Of a stretch of 64,000 nucleotides of DNA, positions 8,668-18,238 are shown piece after piece (positions within the stretch are counted from its first letter, which is position 1; each line of letters starts with the position of its first letter). The position numbers and the translations under genes were made by a program. The notes under the pieces were generated by a model. It was not told where the DNA came from and did not search any database. It saw only the letters and a list, made by a program, of their open reading frames with translations. Source of the DNA: Paraburkholderia phenazinium (GTDB taxonomy: Bacteria; Pseudomonadota; Gammaproteobacteria; Burkholderiales; Burkholderiaceae); the NCBI RefSeq assembly GCF_900141745.1, contig NZ_FSRM01000001.1:1426001-1490000 (forward strand), given 5' to 3'.

Positions 8668-9708
8668 TCAGGCGCCTGTGAGCGAGGCCTGGACTTTCTG
8701 GGCCACGTCGTTCGGGACCCACGGTTTCCACATCTCCGGATGGTCGTGGAGGAACTGCCTGGCCATCGTCGGACCGTCGATCTTCTTGCTGGTCATCTCG
8801 AGGATGGTCTGGTTCAGGAAGTCCATCGAGAAGCTGACCTTGCCAAAGGCCGCCATCATTTCAGGCTCGGCTTGATAGAACGGCGTCGACACACCGACCT
8901 TCAGATGCGACACCAGATACGACGACGCGCACTGCGAGGTGCTGGTATCGGCACGCAGCGTCTTCCAGCAATCGGCGTTGAACGGCGGCATCTTCAGTTG
9001 CACGAACTTATATTTGGCCATCAGCGCTGCCGGTTCCCAGTAGTAGAACAGGATCGGCTTGCCACGCTGATACGCGGACGAGATGGCCGCGTCGAGCGCC
9101 GCACCGGTGCCTGGGCGGAAGTTCGTGTAGCTGTCGTCGAGCTTGAGCACTTTCAGCAGACGCGTGTTCACGCGTTCGCAGTCCCAGCCGGCCGGACAAT
9201 TCAGGAAGCGGCCCTTGCCCGGTTCTTCGTCGTCCTCGAAGAGATCCTTGTATTTCGGCAGATCGGCGACCGAGGTCAGGTTCGGTGCGACCGGTTTGAT
9301 GCCGCGTGCCGGGTCGCCCTTGACGACGTATTCCGGCACGTACCAGCCTTCGTTGGTGCCGCCCGGCAGCGTGTCGCCGATCAGCTTGACCTGACCGTCC
9401 GCGACGCCCTTGGCGATGATCTCCGAGCGGCCCGTCCACTGTTCGCCCCAGACCTGCAGATCATTACGCGCGAGGGCCGTTTCGGTCGCGGCGGTGCTGC
9501 CCGGTACGGTATCCGTCTTGCAGCCGTAGCCTTTCTCGGCGATATAGCGCAGCACTTCCGAGGTGAACGAACCGCTTTCCCAGGTGACGCCCGCAAAGCG
9601 TACGGTCTTGCCACTCGAGCACCAGGTGCCCGCGTGCGCGGCGGCCGGGAAGAGGGCGCCTGCGGCGAGTGCCACGCAGGCTGTGCGTATCCAGGTTTTC
9701 ATCAGCAT
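8668..9708 (-). CDS. proX: Glycine betaine-type ABC transporter substrate-binding protein
   Basis: A 346-residue periplasmic binding protein of the OpuAC class. A signal peptide (MKTWIRTACVALAAGALFPA, cleavage near AHA) begins it. Aromatic residues of a cation-binding pocket are plausible in VWGEQWTGR, EGWYVPEY and FYYWEP, as in ProX-type proteins. Two pairs of Cys (NCPAGWDC; DCWK...QC) may form disulfides. The open frame extends far upstream but the signal peptide fixes the start at 9708 (or the ATG at 9702). TGGAGA precedes it. Its leader contains strong hairpins (9728-9776). Confidence 0.92.
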   Translation of the reverse strand: MLMKTWIRTACVALAAGALFPAAAHAGTWCSSGKTVRFAGVTWESGSFTSEVLRYIAEKGYGCKTDTVPGSTAATETALARNDLQVWGEQWTGRSEIIAKGVADGQVKLIGDTLPGGTNEGWYVPEYVVKGDPARGIKPVAPNLTSVADLPKYKDLFEDDEEPGKGRFLNCPAGWDCERVNTRLLKVLKLDDSYTNFRPGTGAALDAAISSAYQRGKPILFYYWEPAALMAKYKFVQLKMPPFNADCWKTLRADTSTSQCASSYLVSHLKVGVSTPFYQAEPEMMAAFGKVSFSMDFLNQTILEMTSKKIDGPTMARQFLHDHPEMWKPWVPNDVAQKVQASLTGA

Positions 9709-9727
9709 TGTTTTGTCTCCAATGTCG

Positions 9728-9776
9728 ACCGGAGTTGGCGCTTCAGCGCTTACTCCGGTCCCATGCAACGTAGTTG
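9728..9776 (-). promoter_or_regulatory. Paired hairpins in the proX leader
   Basis: ACCGGAGT (9728-9735) pairs with ACTCCGGT (9752-9759), enclosing GCGC/GCGC with a four-base loop. A second hairpin GCAAC/GTTGC is at 9764-9776. There is no U-tract, so a processing or stabilising site between the enolase-superfamily gene and proX is more likely than a terminator. Confidence 0.5.
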
Positions 9777-9809
9777 CGTCGGTTTTTAGTTTGTGCCTCG
9801 GCAGAGGCG

Positions 9810-10949
9810 TCAGGCGTAGGTACTTCGAGAGCTTTGCGTTGCGGCGAGCACGGCCTCGTCGAGCGTGAGACCGAGACCCGGTTCGTCGGAGAGCGTGAGC
9901 CAGCCTTCGCTGTCGACGTCGATAGGTTGCGTCAGCATGAAATCGCGACGCTCGATCGACCATTCCGGCGGGTCGTAGGGAAACTCGATGAAAGGCGCCG
10001 ACGCAGCGCCCGCCGTCAGATGAAGATTGGCAGCGAGTCCGATACCGTTGCCCCATGTGTGCGGCGTGAACACCTTGCCGCGCGCTTCGACGGCTTGCGC
10101 GAGCTTGCGCAGGCCTTCCATGCCGAGTGAACAAGCGACGTCGGGTTGAAACACGTCGAGGCAATCGCGTGCGAGCAGTTGATCGAACTCGTAGCGCTCG
10201 CGGGTCATCTCGCCACCGGCGATGCGGATGCCGGTGCTGCGGCGCAGTTCGACATGGCCGTCGTAGTCGCCGCGATGCAGCGGCTCTTCCATCCAGTAGA
10301 CGCCGTGTTTTTCGAGCTCGCGGGCGACTTCGAGCGCTTCGTTCACCGTCCAGGGTGCCGCTGTGTCCCACGGCATGCGCCAGCCCTGGTTGCAGTCCAC
10401 CATCAGTTCAAGACGGTCGCCTACCGCATCGCGTACTGCAGCGAGCGCTTCGAAATCGTCGGCGAGGCTTGGACGGCCGAAGCGGATTTTCAGCGCCGGG
10501 AAACCGCGTTCGGCGACCTGCAGCGCCATCTTCGCCATGTCGTCCGGATGCCGGTGCACGCCGCCCGAAGCGTAGGCGCGGATCCGGTTGCTGCGGCCGC
10601 CCATCATCTTCCAGCAGGGTTCGCCGCGAATCTTGCCGGCCAGATCCCATAGCGCGATATCGAGCGGCCACGGGCGTCCCGCATGAAAGCCGATGTTGTC
10701 CAGCACGGCGCTATGACGCCCGAGGGCGAGCGGATCGGTGCCGACGAACAGGTGCTGGTAGTCCGCGAAGCCGTACATCGCATCGCCGGAGCCGATGCCC
10801 ACGTGACCCGCGTCGTCATGGACACGCACGATGGTCGCGGGAAATTTGCGCCGCGGCTGGCTATCCCAGGAAGCGGGGAACGGCGGATCGAGCTCCAGCT
10901 GGTGGTGCGTGATCTCAATCCGGCTAATGCGAGGTGTCTCAAAACTCAT
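9810..10949 (-). CDS. Mandelate racemase/muconate lactonizing enzyme family protein (acid-sugar dehydratase-like)
   Basis: A 379-residue enolase-superfamily enzyme. Metal ligands fit D185, E221 (WMEEP) and E247 (GGEMTR). The His-Asp dyad of the mandelate racemase subgroup is D270 and H297 ([11 protein letters not shown]), and N187 is also kept. The second lysine of the KxK base is replaced: the motif is K154-I-R156. That pattern suits dehydratases better than racemases. It lies 101 bases upstream of proX on the same strand and is divergent from a MocR regulator, so its substrate may be a compound brought in by the betaine-type importer. The reaction is not established. Confidence 0.82.
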   Translation of the reverse strand: MSFETPRISRIEITHHQLELDPPFPASWDSQPRRKFPATIVRVHDDAGHVGIGSGDAMYGFADYQHLFVGTDPLALGRHSAVLDNIGFHAGRPWPLDIALWDLAGKIRGEPCWKMMGGRSNRIRAYASGGVHRHPDDMAKMALQVAERGFPALKIRFGRPSLADDFEALAAVRDAVGDRLELMVDCNQGWRMPWDTAAPWTVNEALEVARELEKHGVYWMEEPLHRGDYDGHVELRRSTGIRIAGGEMTRERYEFDQLLARDCLDVFQPDVACSLGMEGLRKLAQAVEARGKVFTPHTWGNGIGLAANLHLTAGAASAPFIEFPYDPPEWSIERRDFMLTQPIDVDSEGWLTLSDEPGLGLTLDEAVLAATQSSRSTYA

Positions 10950-10966
10950 GGGCGTTCCTGGGACGA

Positions 10967-10992
10967 ATGCCGCAATGCCGCATGAGGCGGCA
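10967..10992. promoter_or_regulatory. Tandem 8-mer and palindrome in the enolase/mocR intergenic region
   Basis: ATGCCGCA occurs twice in tandem (10967-10982) and overlaps a TGCCGC-atgag-GCGGCA palindrome (10976-10992). It lies 18 bases upstream of the enolase-family ATG, between divergent genes, where a MocR-type regulator would be expected to bind. The role as an operator is an inference. Confidence 0.4.
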
Positions 10993-11159
10993 CGATTGGA
11001 TTAGGAATGACGTCATGCTATGGAGGTGGCACGAGCAACTCAATCGCTTCAATTAAAGTAAATGACTGCATGCAATGCCGTGCGATTGAATGCGTATGAT
11101 GCGAATGACACCCATGGCCTTGATGCCGGTGGGAAGGGAACAGGAAGGAGACCGTCGCT

Positions 11160-12590
11160 ATGGCGATGAACGCGTGGCTGCCCAGGATCGAAGCGGGTAG
11201 CGATCCAAAATATCAGGTCATTGCGCGAGCTTTCGCGCAGGCCATCCTCAACGGCCAGCTACCAGCGGGCGAAAAGCTGCCGCCGCACCGCTCGCTCGCC
11301 AGCGAATTGCACGTCACCACCGGCACGATCAGCCGCGCCTATGCCGAGCTGGAGCGGCAGGGGCTGGCGAATGCGCGCGTCGGTGATGGCACATATGTGG
11401 CGCAGGCGCGAGCTCGTGAGATGTCGTCGGGCACGACACCGCGCGGCGCGCTGCGTCCTGGGATGCCACCCGCGCCGGCCTTGATCGATCTCGGGCAGAA
11501 CGTGCCGCAATCGACGGGCGAAGCAACAGCGCTATGCGTGACGCTGCGCGAAATTGCCAACGACGAACGCCTTGCCGCCGAGCTGCTGCAATACGCGCCC
11601 GAAGCAGGCTCGATGCGGCATCGGCTGGCGGGTGCGGCATGCCTGGGGCGCGCCGGCAGTCCGGCGAGCGCGTCGCGCGTGCTGGTCACGCAAGGCGCAC
11701 AGCATGCACTTGCGTCGGTGTTGCGCGCGGTCGCCCGGCCGGGCGATACCGTGCTGGCCGAAGTGGTCAGCTATCCTGGGATCATTGCGTTGGCGCGGCA
11801 ACTGCGGCTGCACCTCGTCGGCGTCGAAATCGACTCCGAGGGTCTTGTGCCCGCCGCCCTCGAACTGGCGTGCAAGTCGCTGCACCCGCGCGCGATTTTT
11901 TGCGTACCCACCATCCACAATCCGACCACTGCGACGATGTCGAGCGAGCGGCGCGATGCCGTCGCCGATATCTTGCAGCGGCACGGCGTGCTGCTGATCG
12001 AAGACCTGGTGCCGGCGATGTTGCTCGAGGCGCCGCCTGAACCACTTTCGACGCGTCTGCCAGATCAATCGTTTTTGATCGCGGGCCTGTCGAAGTCAGT
12101 GGCGCCCGGGTTGCGGGTGGGCTATCTGCAAGCGCCGCCTGCGTGGTGTTCGAAGATCGCGGCGGTGATTCGCAGCGACTGCTGGATGACCGCGCCGTTG
12201 ATGGCCGAAGTGGTGTCGCGCTGGATTGAAAACGGCGAGATGGAGCGGTTGAATGGCTTGCAGCGCGCGCATATCGAAACGCAGCACGAGGTGGCGAACG
12301 AAGTGCTCGAGGGGGTCGCCTACCGGCATGCGGCGACGAGTTCGCATCTGTGGCTGCCGTTGCCCGAACCGTGGCGTGCCGCGGAGTTTGCGGCGGCGTT
12401 GCGGCACGAGGGCGTGCTGGTTAAGACTGCCGACAGTTTTGTGATTGGGCGTAACGCGGCGCCGCATGCGATTCGGGTTTGCATGACAGGCGCTACTTCG
12501 CGCGACGCGCTGCTGCGCGGGTTGTCGATTATTCGCACTACGCTCGATCACGGGCTTGAGAGTGGGATGGCGTCCTCGTATGCGCCGTGA
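11160..12590 (+). CDS. MocR-type (GntR/aminotransferase) transcriptional regulator
   Basis: A 476-residue chimeric regulator. The N-terminal winged helix-turn-helix spans about 15-80 (LPPHRSLASELHVTTGTISR). The fold-type I aminotransferase domain follows, with N254-P255 and the PLP lysine K312 in LIAGLSKSVAPG. AGGAGA is about eight bases upstream of the ATG. MocR proteins usually control a neighbouring divergent gene in response to an amine or PLP adduct; here the neighbour is the enolase-superfamily gene and the betaine importer behind it. The effector is not known. Confidence 0.9.
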   Translation: MAMNAWLPRIEAGSDPKYQVIARAFAQAILNGQLPAGEKLPPHRSLASELHVTTGTISRAYAELERQGLANARVGDGTYVAQARAREMSSGTTPRGALRPGMPPAPALIDLGQNVPQSTGEATALCVTLREIANDERLAAELLQYAPEAGSMRHRLAGAACLGRAGSPASASRVLVTQGAQHALASVLRAVARPGDTVLAEVVSYPGIIALARQLRLHLVGVEIDSEGLVPAALELACKSLHPRAIFCVPTIHNPTTATMSSERRDAVADILQRHGVLLIEDLVPAMLLEAPPEPLSTRLPDQSFLIAGLSKSVAPGLRVGYLQAPPAWCSKIAAVIRSDCWMTAPLMAEVVSRWIENGEMERLNGLQRAHIETQHEVANEVLEGVAYRHAATSSHLWLPLPEPWRAAEFAAALRHEGVLVKTADSFVIGRNAAPHAIRVCMTGATSRDALLRGLSIIRTTLDHGLESGMASSYAP

Positions 12591-12708
12591 GGGCCTGGCG
12601 GTAGCGAAGTAGGTTGCACCCGCTGTTACATGAATAACAGCGCAAGAAGCGGAGCGTACCTTCAGGCACAAACCGCGACGATGACCTCATTGAAACTGGA
12701 GGTTATCG

Positions 12709-13953
12709 ATGCGTGTCCCGTTCTCCCAACCCGCCATCAGACTACCGGCCGCATTCCAGCGGCTTGCGTGGTCGAATCTCGTTGCGCAGTCAGCCGAGCA
12801 GATCAGCCTCGCTGCCGCGCCGCTCGTTGCCGTGTTCGCGCTTGGCGCGAGCGCGCGTGAAACAGGTTTGCTGCAGACCGCCCAGACCTTGCCTTTCCTG
12901 TTGCTGTCGATTCCGCTCGGCGTGTGGGCCGATCGTCGCTCGCGCCGGACCCTGATGGCCCTCGCCGAAGGCATGCGCGTGATCGCCATGCTGAGCGTGC
13001 TGTTACTGGTGATCTCGCATGAATTGACGTTGCCTTGGCTAGCTGCGCTCGGGTGTCTCGGCGCGACCGGCACGGTGGCGTACAACGTGGCGGCACCATC
13101 GTTAGTGCCGTCGCTGGTGTCGCGCGAGTCGTTCGCAGCCGCGAATGGACGGCTCGAACTGGCACGCAGCGTTGCGTATTCCGCAGGACCTGCGCTCGGC
13201 GGCATGCTGGTGGGCTGGATCGGCGCGGGCTGGGCGTACGGCTGCGCGGCCGGCCTCTCGGCGTTGGCGGTCGCATTGCTAGCGGGGTTGCGTGAACCGC
13301 CGCGCACACTGACCGGGCAGCGCCACTTCCTGCGTGAACTGCGCGACGGTACCCGCTTCGTGCTGCGTGACGCCTTGCTGCGTCCGATGATCGCCACGGC
13401 TGTGTTTTTCAATCTCGGCTTCTTCATGTTGCAGGCGGTGTATGTGCCGTACGCGGTGCACCGGCTTGGGCTGACGGCGTCGGCTGTGGGCGTAACGCTC
13501 GGCGCGTATGGCGTCGGCATGGTGTGTGGGGCACTGGCAGCGCCGTCGATCGCGCAGCGGCTCAGATTCGGGCGCGTGCTGACGATTGGTCCTTTTTGCG
13601 GACTGCTCGCTTCTCTGGTGATGGTGGCAACGCTGGCCGTACCATCGTTCTGGTTGGCAATGCTAAGCTTCTTTCTGCTCGGTGTGGGGCCGATTCTCTG
13701 GGTGGTCGGCTCGACGACCTTGCGCCAGGCCATCACGCCTGATGGAATGATGGGACGTGTCTCGGCGATCAACAGCACGGCGACCTATGGCGCGCGACCG
13801 CTCGGCGCATTGCTGGGTGCCGCGGTCAGCGGGCATTGGGGTATGGAGGCGTGTCTGGTGATGGCAGCCGCTGCGTTTCTGGCGCAGGCGCTGATCATCG
13901 TGGGGTCGCCAGCGGCGCGGCTAGAAGCGGTTCCCGACGGGGCAGCGGCGTGA
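12709..13953 (+). CDS. MFS transporter, EntS/DHA3-like
   Basis: A 414-residue major facilitator with about 12 hydrophobic helices. The loop 2-3 motif is GVWADRRSRRTLM, and the N-terminus (LVAQSAEQISLAAAPLVA) is typical of the EntS/DHA3 exporters for siderophores or macrolides. An A-E-x-x-R helix (AEGMRVIAML) and GRLELARSVAYSAGPALGG are also recognisable. ATCG-ATG start with GGAGG upstream (ACTGGAGG). It is preceded by a regulator that reads the same way but the 118-base gap argues against tight coupling. Substrate unknown. Confidence 0.85.
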   Translation: MRVPFSQPAIRLPAAFQRLAWSNLVAQSAEQISLAAAPLVAVFALGASARETGLLQTAQTLPFLLLSIPLGVWADRRSRRTLMALAEGMRVIAMLSVLLLVISHELTLPWLAALGCLGATGTVAYNVAAPSLVPSLVSRESFAAANGRLELARSVAYSAGPALGGMLVGWIGAGWAYGCAAGLSALAVALLAGLREPPRTLTGQRHFLRELRDGTRFVLRDALLRPMIATAVFFNLGFFMLQAVYVPYAVHRLGLTASAVGVTLGAYGVGMVCGALAAPSIAQRLRFGRVLTIGPFCGLLASLVMVATLAVPSFWLAMLSFFLLGVGPILWVVGSTTLRQAITPDGMMGRVSAINSTATYGARPLGALLGAAVSGHWGMEACLVMAAAAFLAQALIIVGSPAARLEAVPDGAAA

Positions 13954-14096
13954 CTGTCGGTTGGGCGATTGGCTGCACGATCCGCCTACGGCAGCTATTC
14001 TGTCAGTTGCGTCACCCAGCCCATGCGATGTCACGGAGCGGCAACGTCAATTCGTGATATCCGCGTGCACTTCTCTCTTCTTTGGCGGAGCAGAGC

Positions 14097-15821
14097 ATGA
14101 GCAAACAGACTATTGCAGACTTCCTGGCAAAAACGCTTCACGCGGCTGGAGTCGAACGTATCTGGGGCGTGACCGGCGACAGCCTGAATGGCCTGTCCGA
14201 CAGCCTCTACCGCCTAGGTTCGATCCGCTGGATGCACACCCGCCACGAAGAAGTCGCCGCCTTCGCTGCAGGTGCCGATGCCGCCGCCACCGGCAAGCTC
14301 GCGGTCTGCGCCGGCAGTTGCGGTCCCGGCAATCTGCATCTGATCAACGGCCTGTACGACTGCCATCGCAACCATCAACCTGTGCTCGCCATCGCGGCGC
14401 ATATTCCGTCATCGGAAATTGGCCTCGGTTACTTTCAGGAGACTCATCCGCAGGAGCTCTTCAAGGAGTGCAGTCACTACGTCGAACTCGTGACGAACCC
14501 GTCGCAGTTCCCAGGCGTTCTGGCCACCGCGATGCACACGGCGATCGAACAGCAGGGCGTGGCCGTGATCGTTTTGCCCGGCGATGTGGCGCTCGGCGAA
14601 GCACCCGACGAAATGCCGGCATGGGCGGGCACGTTGGAGCCTGCCACGCTGTTGCCTGCCGCTGCGGATATAGACAGACTCGCCGAGCTGCTGAACCAGG
14701 CCGAAGGCGTCACGCTGTTGTGCGGCAGCGGTTGCGCAGGGGCGCACGACGAAGTGGTCGCACTGGCCGACGCGCTCGGCGCGCCGACCGTCCATGCGTT
14801 GCGCGGCAAACAGTACGTCGAATGGGATAATCCGTACGATGTCGGTATGACGGGCCTGATCGGTTTCAGCTCGGGCTACTATGCCATGATGTCGTCCGAT
14901 ACGCTTGTCATGCTCGGCACGGATTTTCCGTATCGCAACTTTTATCCGTCGCATGGCAATGTGGTGCAGATCGATCGCCGGGGTAGCGCGCTTGGCAAAC
15001 GTACGCCATTGAAGATGGGTTTAGTCGGCGACATCAAGCCTACCCTGCAAGCGCTGTTGCCGAAGCTCACCCGCAAGACCGACCGCGACTTTATCGAGCG
15101 GGCCCGCACCCATTACTTCGCGGCGCGGCTCACCCTCGACGATCTCGCGAGGCCATCCGATCCCGGCAAGCCCATTCATCCGCAATATCTGACGAGCATC
15201 GTCGATGAGATCGCCGACGAGGATGCGGTGTTCACCGTCGACGTCGGCACGCCGACCCTGTGGGCCGCCCGCTATCTGACGATGAATGGCAAGCGCACTT
15301 TGCACGGCTCGTTCAATCACGGCTCGATGGCGAACGCCATGCCGCAGGCGCTCGGCGCCAAAGCCGCGCAGCCGGATCGGCAGGTGATCTCGCTATCGGG
15401 CGACGGCGGCCTCTCGATGCTGCTCGGCGATCTGCTGACGGCACGACAACTCGATCTGCCGATCAAGGTGGTCGTGTACAACAACAGTTCGCTGGGCTTC
15501 GTGGCCATGGAGATGAAGGCTGGCGGTTACCTCGATAGCGGCACGGACCTCAGTGCCACCGATTTCGCCGCTATTGCGAAAGGTGCTGGCATCTATAGCA
15601 TACGTGTGGAGGATTCCGAAGCAATTGGCGACGCCTTGCGTGACGCGTTCGCGCATCCCGGCCCGGCGGTGATCGACGTCGTCACGGCAAAGCACGAACT
15701 CGCGATGCCGCCGAAGATCCAGTGGGCGCAGGCTAAGGGCTTCAGTCTGTATATGTTGCGTGCGGTGCTCAACGGCCGCGGCGATGAAGTGGTGGAGCTG
15801 GCGAATACGAATCTGCGCTAA
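14097..15821 (+). CDS. poxB: Pyruvate dehydrogenase (quinone) PoxB
   Basis: A 574-residue thiamin-diphosphate flavoenzyme that oxidises pyruvate to acetate and CO2 and passes electrons to ubiquinone at the membrane. It resembles E. coli PoxB (572 residues) along its whole length: [46 protein letters not shown] and the ThDP motif GDGGLSM with [10 protein letters not shown]. The C-terminal amphipathic tail ([20 protein letters not shown]) that mediates lipid activation in E. coli is conserved. The ATG at 14097 (MSKQTIADF) follows GGAG; an upstream in-frame ATG at 14082 is less likely. Confidence 0.95.
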   Translation: MSKQTIADFLAKTLHAAGVERIWGVTGDSLNGLSDSLYRLGSIRWMHTRHEEVAAFAAGADAAATGKLAVCAGSCGPGNLHLINGLYDCHRNHQPVLAIAAHIPSSEIGLGYFQETHPQELFKECSHYVELVTNPSQFPGVLATAMHTAIEQQGVAVIVLPGDVALGEAPDEMPAWAGTLEPATLLPAAADIDRLAELLNQAEGVTLLCGSGCAGAHDEVVALADALGAPTVHALRGKQYVEWDNPYDVGMTGLIGFSSGYYAMMSSDTLVMLGTDFPYRNFYPSHGNVVQIDRRGSALGKRTPLKMGLVGDIKPTLQALLPKLTRKTDRDFIERARTHYFAARLTLDDLARPSDPGKPIHPQYLTSIVDEIADEDAVFTVDVGTPTLWAARYLTMNGKRTLHGSFNHGSMANAMPQALGAKAAQPDRQVISLSGDGGLSMLLGDLLTARQLDLPIKVVVYNNSSLGFVAMEMKAGGYLDSGTDLSATDFAAIAKGAGIYSIRVEDSEAIGDALRDAFAHPGPAVIDVVTAKHELAMPPKIQWAQAKGFSLYMLRAVLNGRGDEVVELANTNLR

Positions 15822-15857
15822 CAGTATTGGCAACGGTCTGCTGCTTCTGCGTTGCGC

Positions 15858-15890
15858 GTCGCGGGTTCGTCCCATGTCGCGGGTTGGTCC
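15858..15890. repeat. Near-identical 15-bp direct repeat upstream of aroP
   Basis: GTCGCGGGTTCGTCC (15858-15872) and GTCGCGGGTTGGTCC (15876-15890) differ at one base and are offset by 18 bases. They lie between poxB and aroP, about 110 bases before the aroP start, so an operator is possible. Confidence 0.45.
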
Positions 15891-15998
15891 AGTGCCCGGT
15901 CACATCGGACAGGCTAAAATCTTTGGCTTTTCCAGGCGAGGCCATGAATCTGGCCTGGTGACCGATATCCACACACAGAGACACACTGAGGCGCAATT

Positions 15999-17372
15999 TT
16001 GAATAGTCCACAGCAGCAAGAGGGCCTGAAGCGCGGGCTGAAAAATCGTCACATCCAGCTCATTGCGCTGGGCGGGGCGATCGGCACCGGCTTGTTCCTC
16101 GGTTCAGCTAGCGTGTTGCAGGCGGCCGGGCCGTCCATGATTCTCGGCTACGCAATCGGCGGCATCATCGCATTCATGATCATGCGGCAGCTCGGCGAGA
16201 TGGTCGCGCAAGAACCGGTGGCGGGTTCGTTTAGCCATTTTGCCTACAAGTACTGGGGCGATTTCCCAGGCTTTCTGTCGGGCTGGAATTATTGGGTCCT
16301 CTACGTGCTGGTCAGCATGGCCGAGTTGACGGCTGTGGGAACGTACGTGCATTTCTGGTGGCCTGGTGTGCCGGCCTGGGTATCGGCGCTGGTGTGCTTC
16401 GCCGGCATCAACGCGATCAATCTGGCGAATGTGAAGGCCTACGGCGAGACCGAGTTCTGGTTCGCGATCATCAAGGTGGTAGCGGTGATCGGCATGATCC
16501 TGTTCGGCGGCTATCTGCTGATTAGCGGCAACGGCGGTCCGCAAGCATCGATCAGCAACCTCTGGGCCGACGGCGGTTTCTTTCCGCACGGGTTTCATGG
16601 CCTCTTCATGATGCTGGCTGTGATCATGTTTTCGTTCGGCGGTCTGGAGCTGATCGGCATCACGGCGGCCGAGGCGGATGAGCCGCGCAAGAGCATTCCT
16701 AAGGCGGTGAATCAGGTGATCTACCGGATTCTGATTTTTTACATCCTCTCGCTGGTGGTGCTGCTGTCGCTGTATCCGTGGAATCAGGTGGCGGCCGGCG
16801 GCAGCCCGTTCGTGATGATCTTCTCGCAGATCGGCTCCACGCTTACGGCGAATATTCTCAACATCGTGGTGTTGACGGCCGCGCTGTCTGTCTACAACAG
16901 CGGTGTGTATGCGAATAGCCGCATGCTCTATGGCCTCGCGGAGCAGGGAAACGCGCCGCGCGCGCTGATGAAGGTGGATCGTCGTGGCGTGCCGTATCTG
17001 GCGATTGGCTTGTCCGCGCTGGCGACATTCGCCTGCGTGATCATCAACTACCTGATTCCTTCGGAAGCGCTCGGTGTGCTGATGGCGCTGGTGGTGGCCG
17101 CGCTGGTGCTGAACTGGTCGTTGATCAGCCTCACGCATCTGAAGTCTCGCAAGGCGATGGTGGCGGCAGGGCAGACGCTGGTGTTCAGGTCGTTCTGGTT
17201 TCCGGTCAGCAACTGGATCTGCCTGGCGTTCATGGCAATGATTCTGGTGATTCTCGCGATGACGCCGGGATTATCGGTTTCGGTGTGGCTGGTGCCGGTG
17301 TGGTTGCTGGTGATGTGGGTGGGTTATGTGGTGAAGCAGCGGCGGGCGGGCGCTGTTCACGCTACGCCTTGA
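15999..17372 (+). CDS. aroP: Aromatic amino acid permease AroP-like
   Basis: A 457-residue APC-family transporter, the same length as E. coli AroP and closely similar from LKRGLKNRHIQLIALGGAIG through the last helix. Importer of Phe, Tyr and Trp is the expected role. Shared segments include GSFSHFAYKYWG, FGGLELIGITAAEADEP and LTAALSVYNSGVYANSRML. The start is an unusual TTG at 15999, supported by GAGG seven bases upstream and by the conserved N-terminus that follows (NSPQQQEGLKRGL). Close paralogues such as PheP cannot be fully excluded. Confidence 0.9.
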   Translation: MNSPQQQEGLKRGLKNRHIQLIALGGAIGTGLFLGSASVLQAAGPSMILGYAIGGIIAFMIMRQLGEMVAQEPVAGSFSHFAYKYWGDFPGFLSGWNYWVLYVLVSMAELTAVGTYVHFWWPGVPAWVSALVCFAGINAINLANVKAYGETEFWFAIIKVVAVIGMILFGGYLLISGNGGPQASISNLWADGGFFPHGFHGLFMMLAVIMFSFGGLELIGITAAEADEPRKSIPKAVNQVIYRILIFYILSLVVLLSLYPWNQVAAGGSPFVMIFSQIGSTLTANILNIVVLTAALSVYNSGVYANSRMLYGLAEQGNAPRALMKVDRRGVPYLAIGLSALATFACVIINYLIPSEALGVLMALVVAALVLNWSLISLTHLKSRKAMVAAGQTLVFRSFWFPVSNWICLAFMAMILVILAMTPGLSVSVWLVPVWLLVMWVGYVVKQRRAGAVHATP

Positions 17373-17463
17373 GCCTGGCGCCCGGAGCCTCGTTCAGGAG
17401 GCCCTCCGTCGTGCCGTACCTTCATGACCGGCCGAAATTCGGCCGCGCGCCGCGACAGATAGA

Positions 17464-18132
17464 ATGCATGGATCGTTATCCGCTTTGGAACACTTCGTGG
17501 CCGTATCTTCACCGCATTCCCCGGACGTCCTTGCCGCGCTGCGCGCGGCCACCGCGCAACGACATGCCACACTCGACTCCTCGATGCCGCTGGCGAAACC
17601 GCATCCGTCCATTGCCGATTATCGCGATCATCTGTTGCTGCTAAAGGCGTGGCTGGGTCCAATCGAAAGCTGGCTCGCGGGTTTCGCGGATGGTCCGCAG
17701 GATCCACGGACGCTGACACCGTTGCGGCGTCTGCCGTTAATCGAAAGCGATCTGGCGCACGACGCGATTGCCGGGTTGAGTGAGCGGACGAATGACGCGA
17801 GGCCCCGAGCGTTGCCGCGCGCTCACGGCGACAATCCCGCCTACCGTTGGGGCGTGTGCTACGTCGTGGAAGGATCGCAACTGGGCGGCGCGGTGCTTTA
17901 TAAAAGGTTGCACGCACAACTGGCGCCGCACCCGTTGCGCTATCTGGCTGGCAATGGCGAACCGGTCGGGCCGCGCTGGCACCGGTTCGTCCAGGGTTTA
18001 CAGCAGGACGTAATGGAAGACGCTGCGGTGCTGAGCGCCTGCGAGGGCGTAAGACACGCATTCGATAGCTTGCTTGAACTTTTACCGCATTCGAGCAGGG
18101 ATGCCGGGGGAGTTTTTACCGACCACGCCTGA
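17464..18132 (+). CDS. bphO: Heme oxygenase (biliverdin-producing, BphO type)
   Basis: A 222-residue bacterial heme oxygenase. The proximal histidine is in the first helix (TAQRHATLDSSMPL, H34), and the distal-helix motif YVVEGSQLGGAVLYKRL is clear. It cleaves heme to biliverdin, CO and iron. The nearby bacteriophytochrome needs biliverdin as chromophore, which fits. The start at 17464 lacks a strong ribosome-binding site; a GTG at 17497 would remove the first 11 residues without touching the domain. It is followed 106 bases later by a PAS histidine kinase on the same strand. Confidence 0.85.
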   Translation: MHGSLSALEHFVAVSSPHSPDVLAALRAATAQRHATLDSSMPLAKPHPSIADYRDHLLLLKAWLGPIESWLAGFADGPQDPRTLTPLRRLPLIESDLAHDAIAGLSERTNDARPRALPRAHGDNPAYRWGVCYVVEGSQLGGAVLYKRLHAQLAPHPLRYLAGNGEPVGPRWHRFVQGLQQDVMEDAAVLSACEGVRHAFDSLLELLPHSSRDAGGVFTDHA

Positions 18133-18238
18133 TGGTTCGTGCTTCACGGTGCCTGGCGGCTTCGTGCCGAAGATATGCCGGGAATGCTGGCCCAAACCCT
18201 GCGGTCAAGCTTTCTGGTTTCGGGTAAAGTTTCGGACT

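Noticed and set aside
9709..10371. Upstream extension of the proX frame
   Set aside because: It runs through the enolase-family gene; the signal peptide at 9708 fixes the start.
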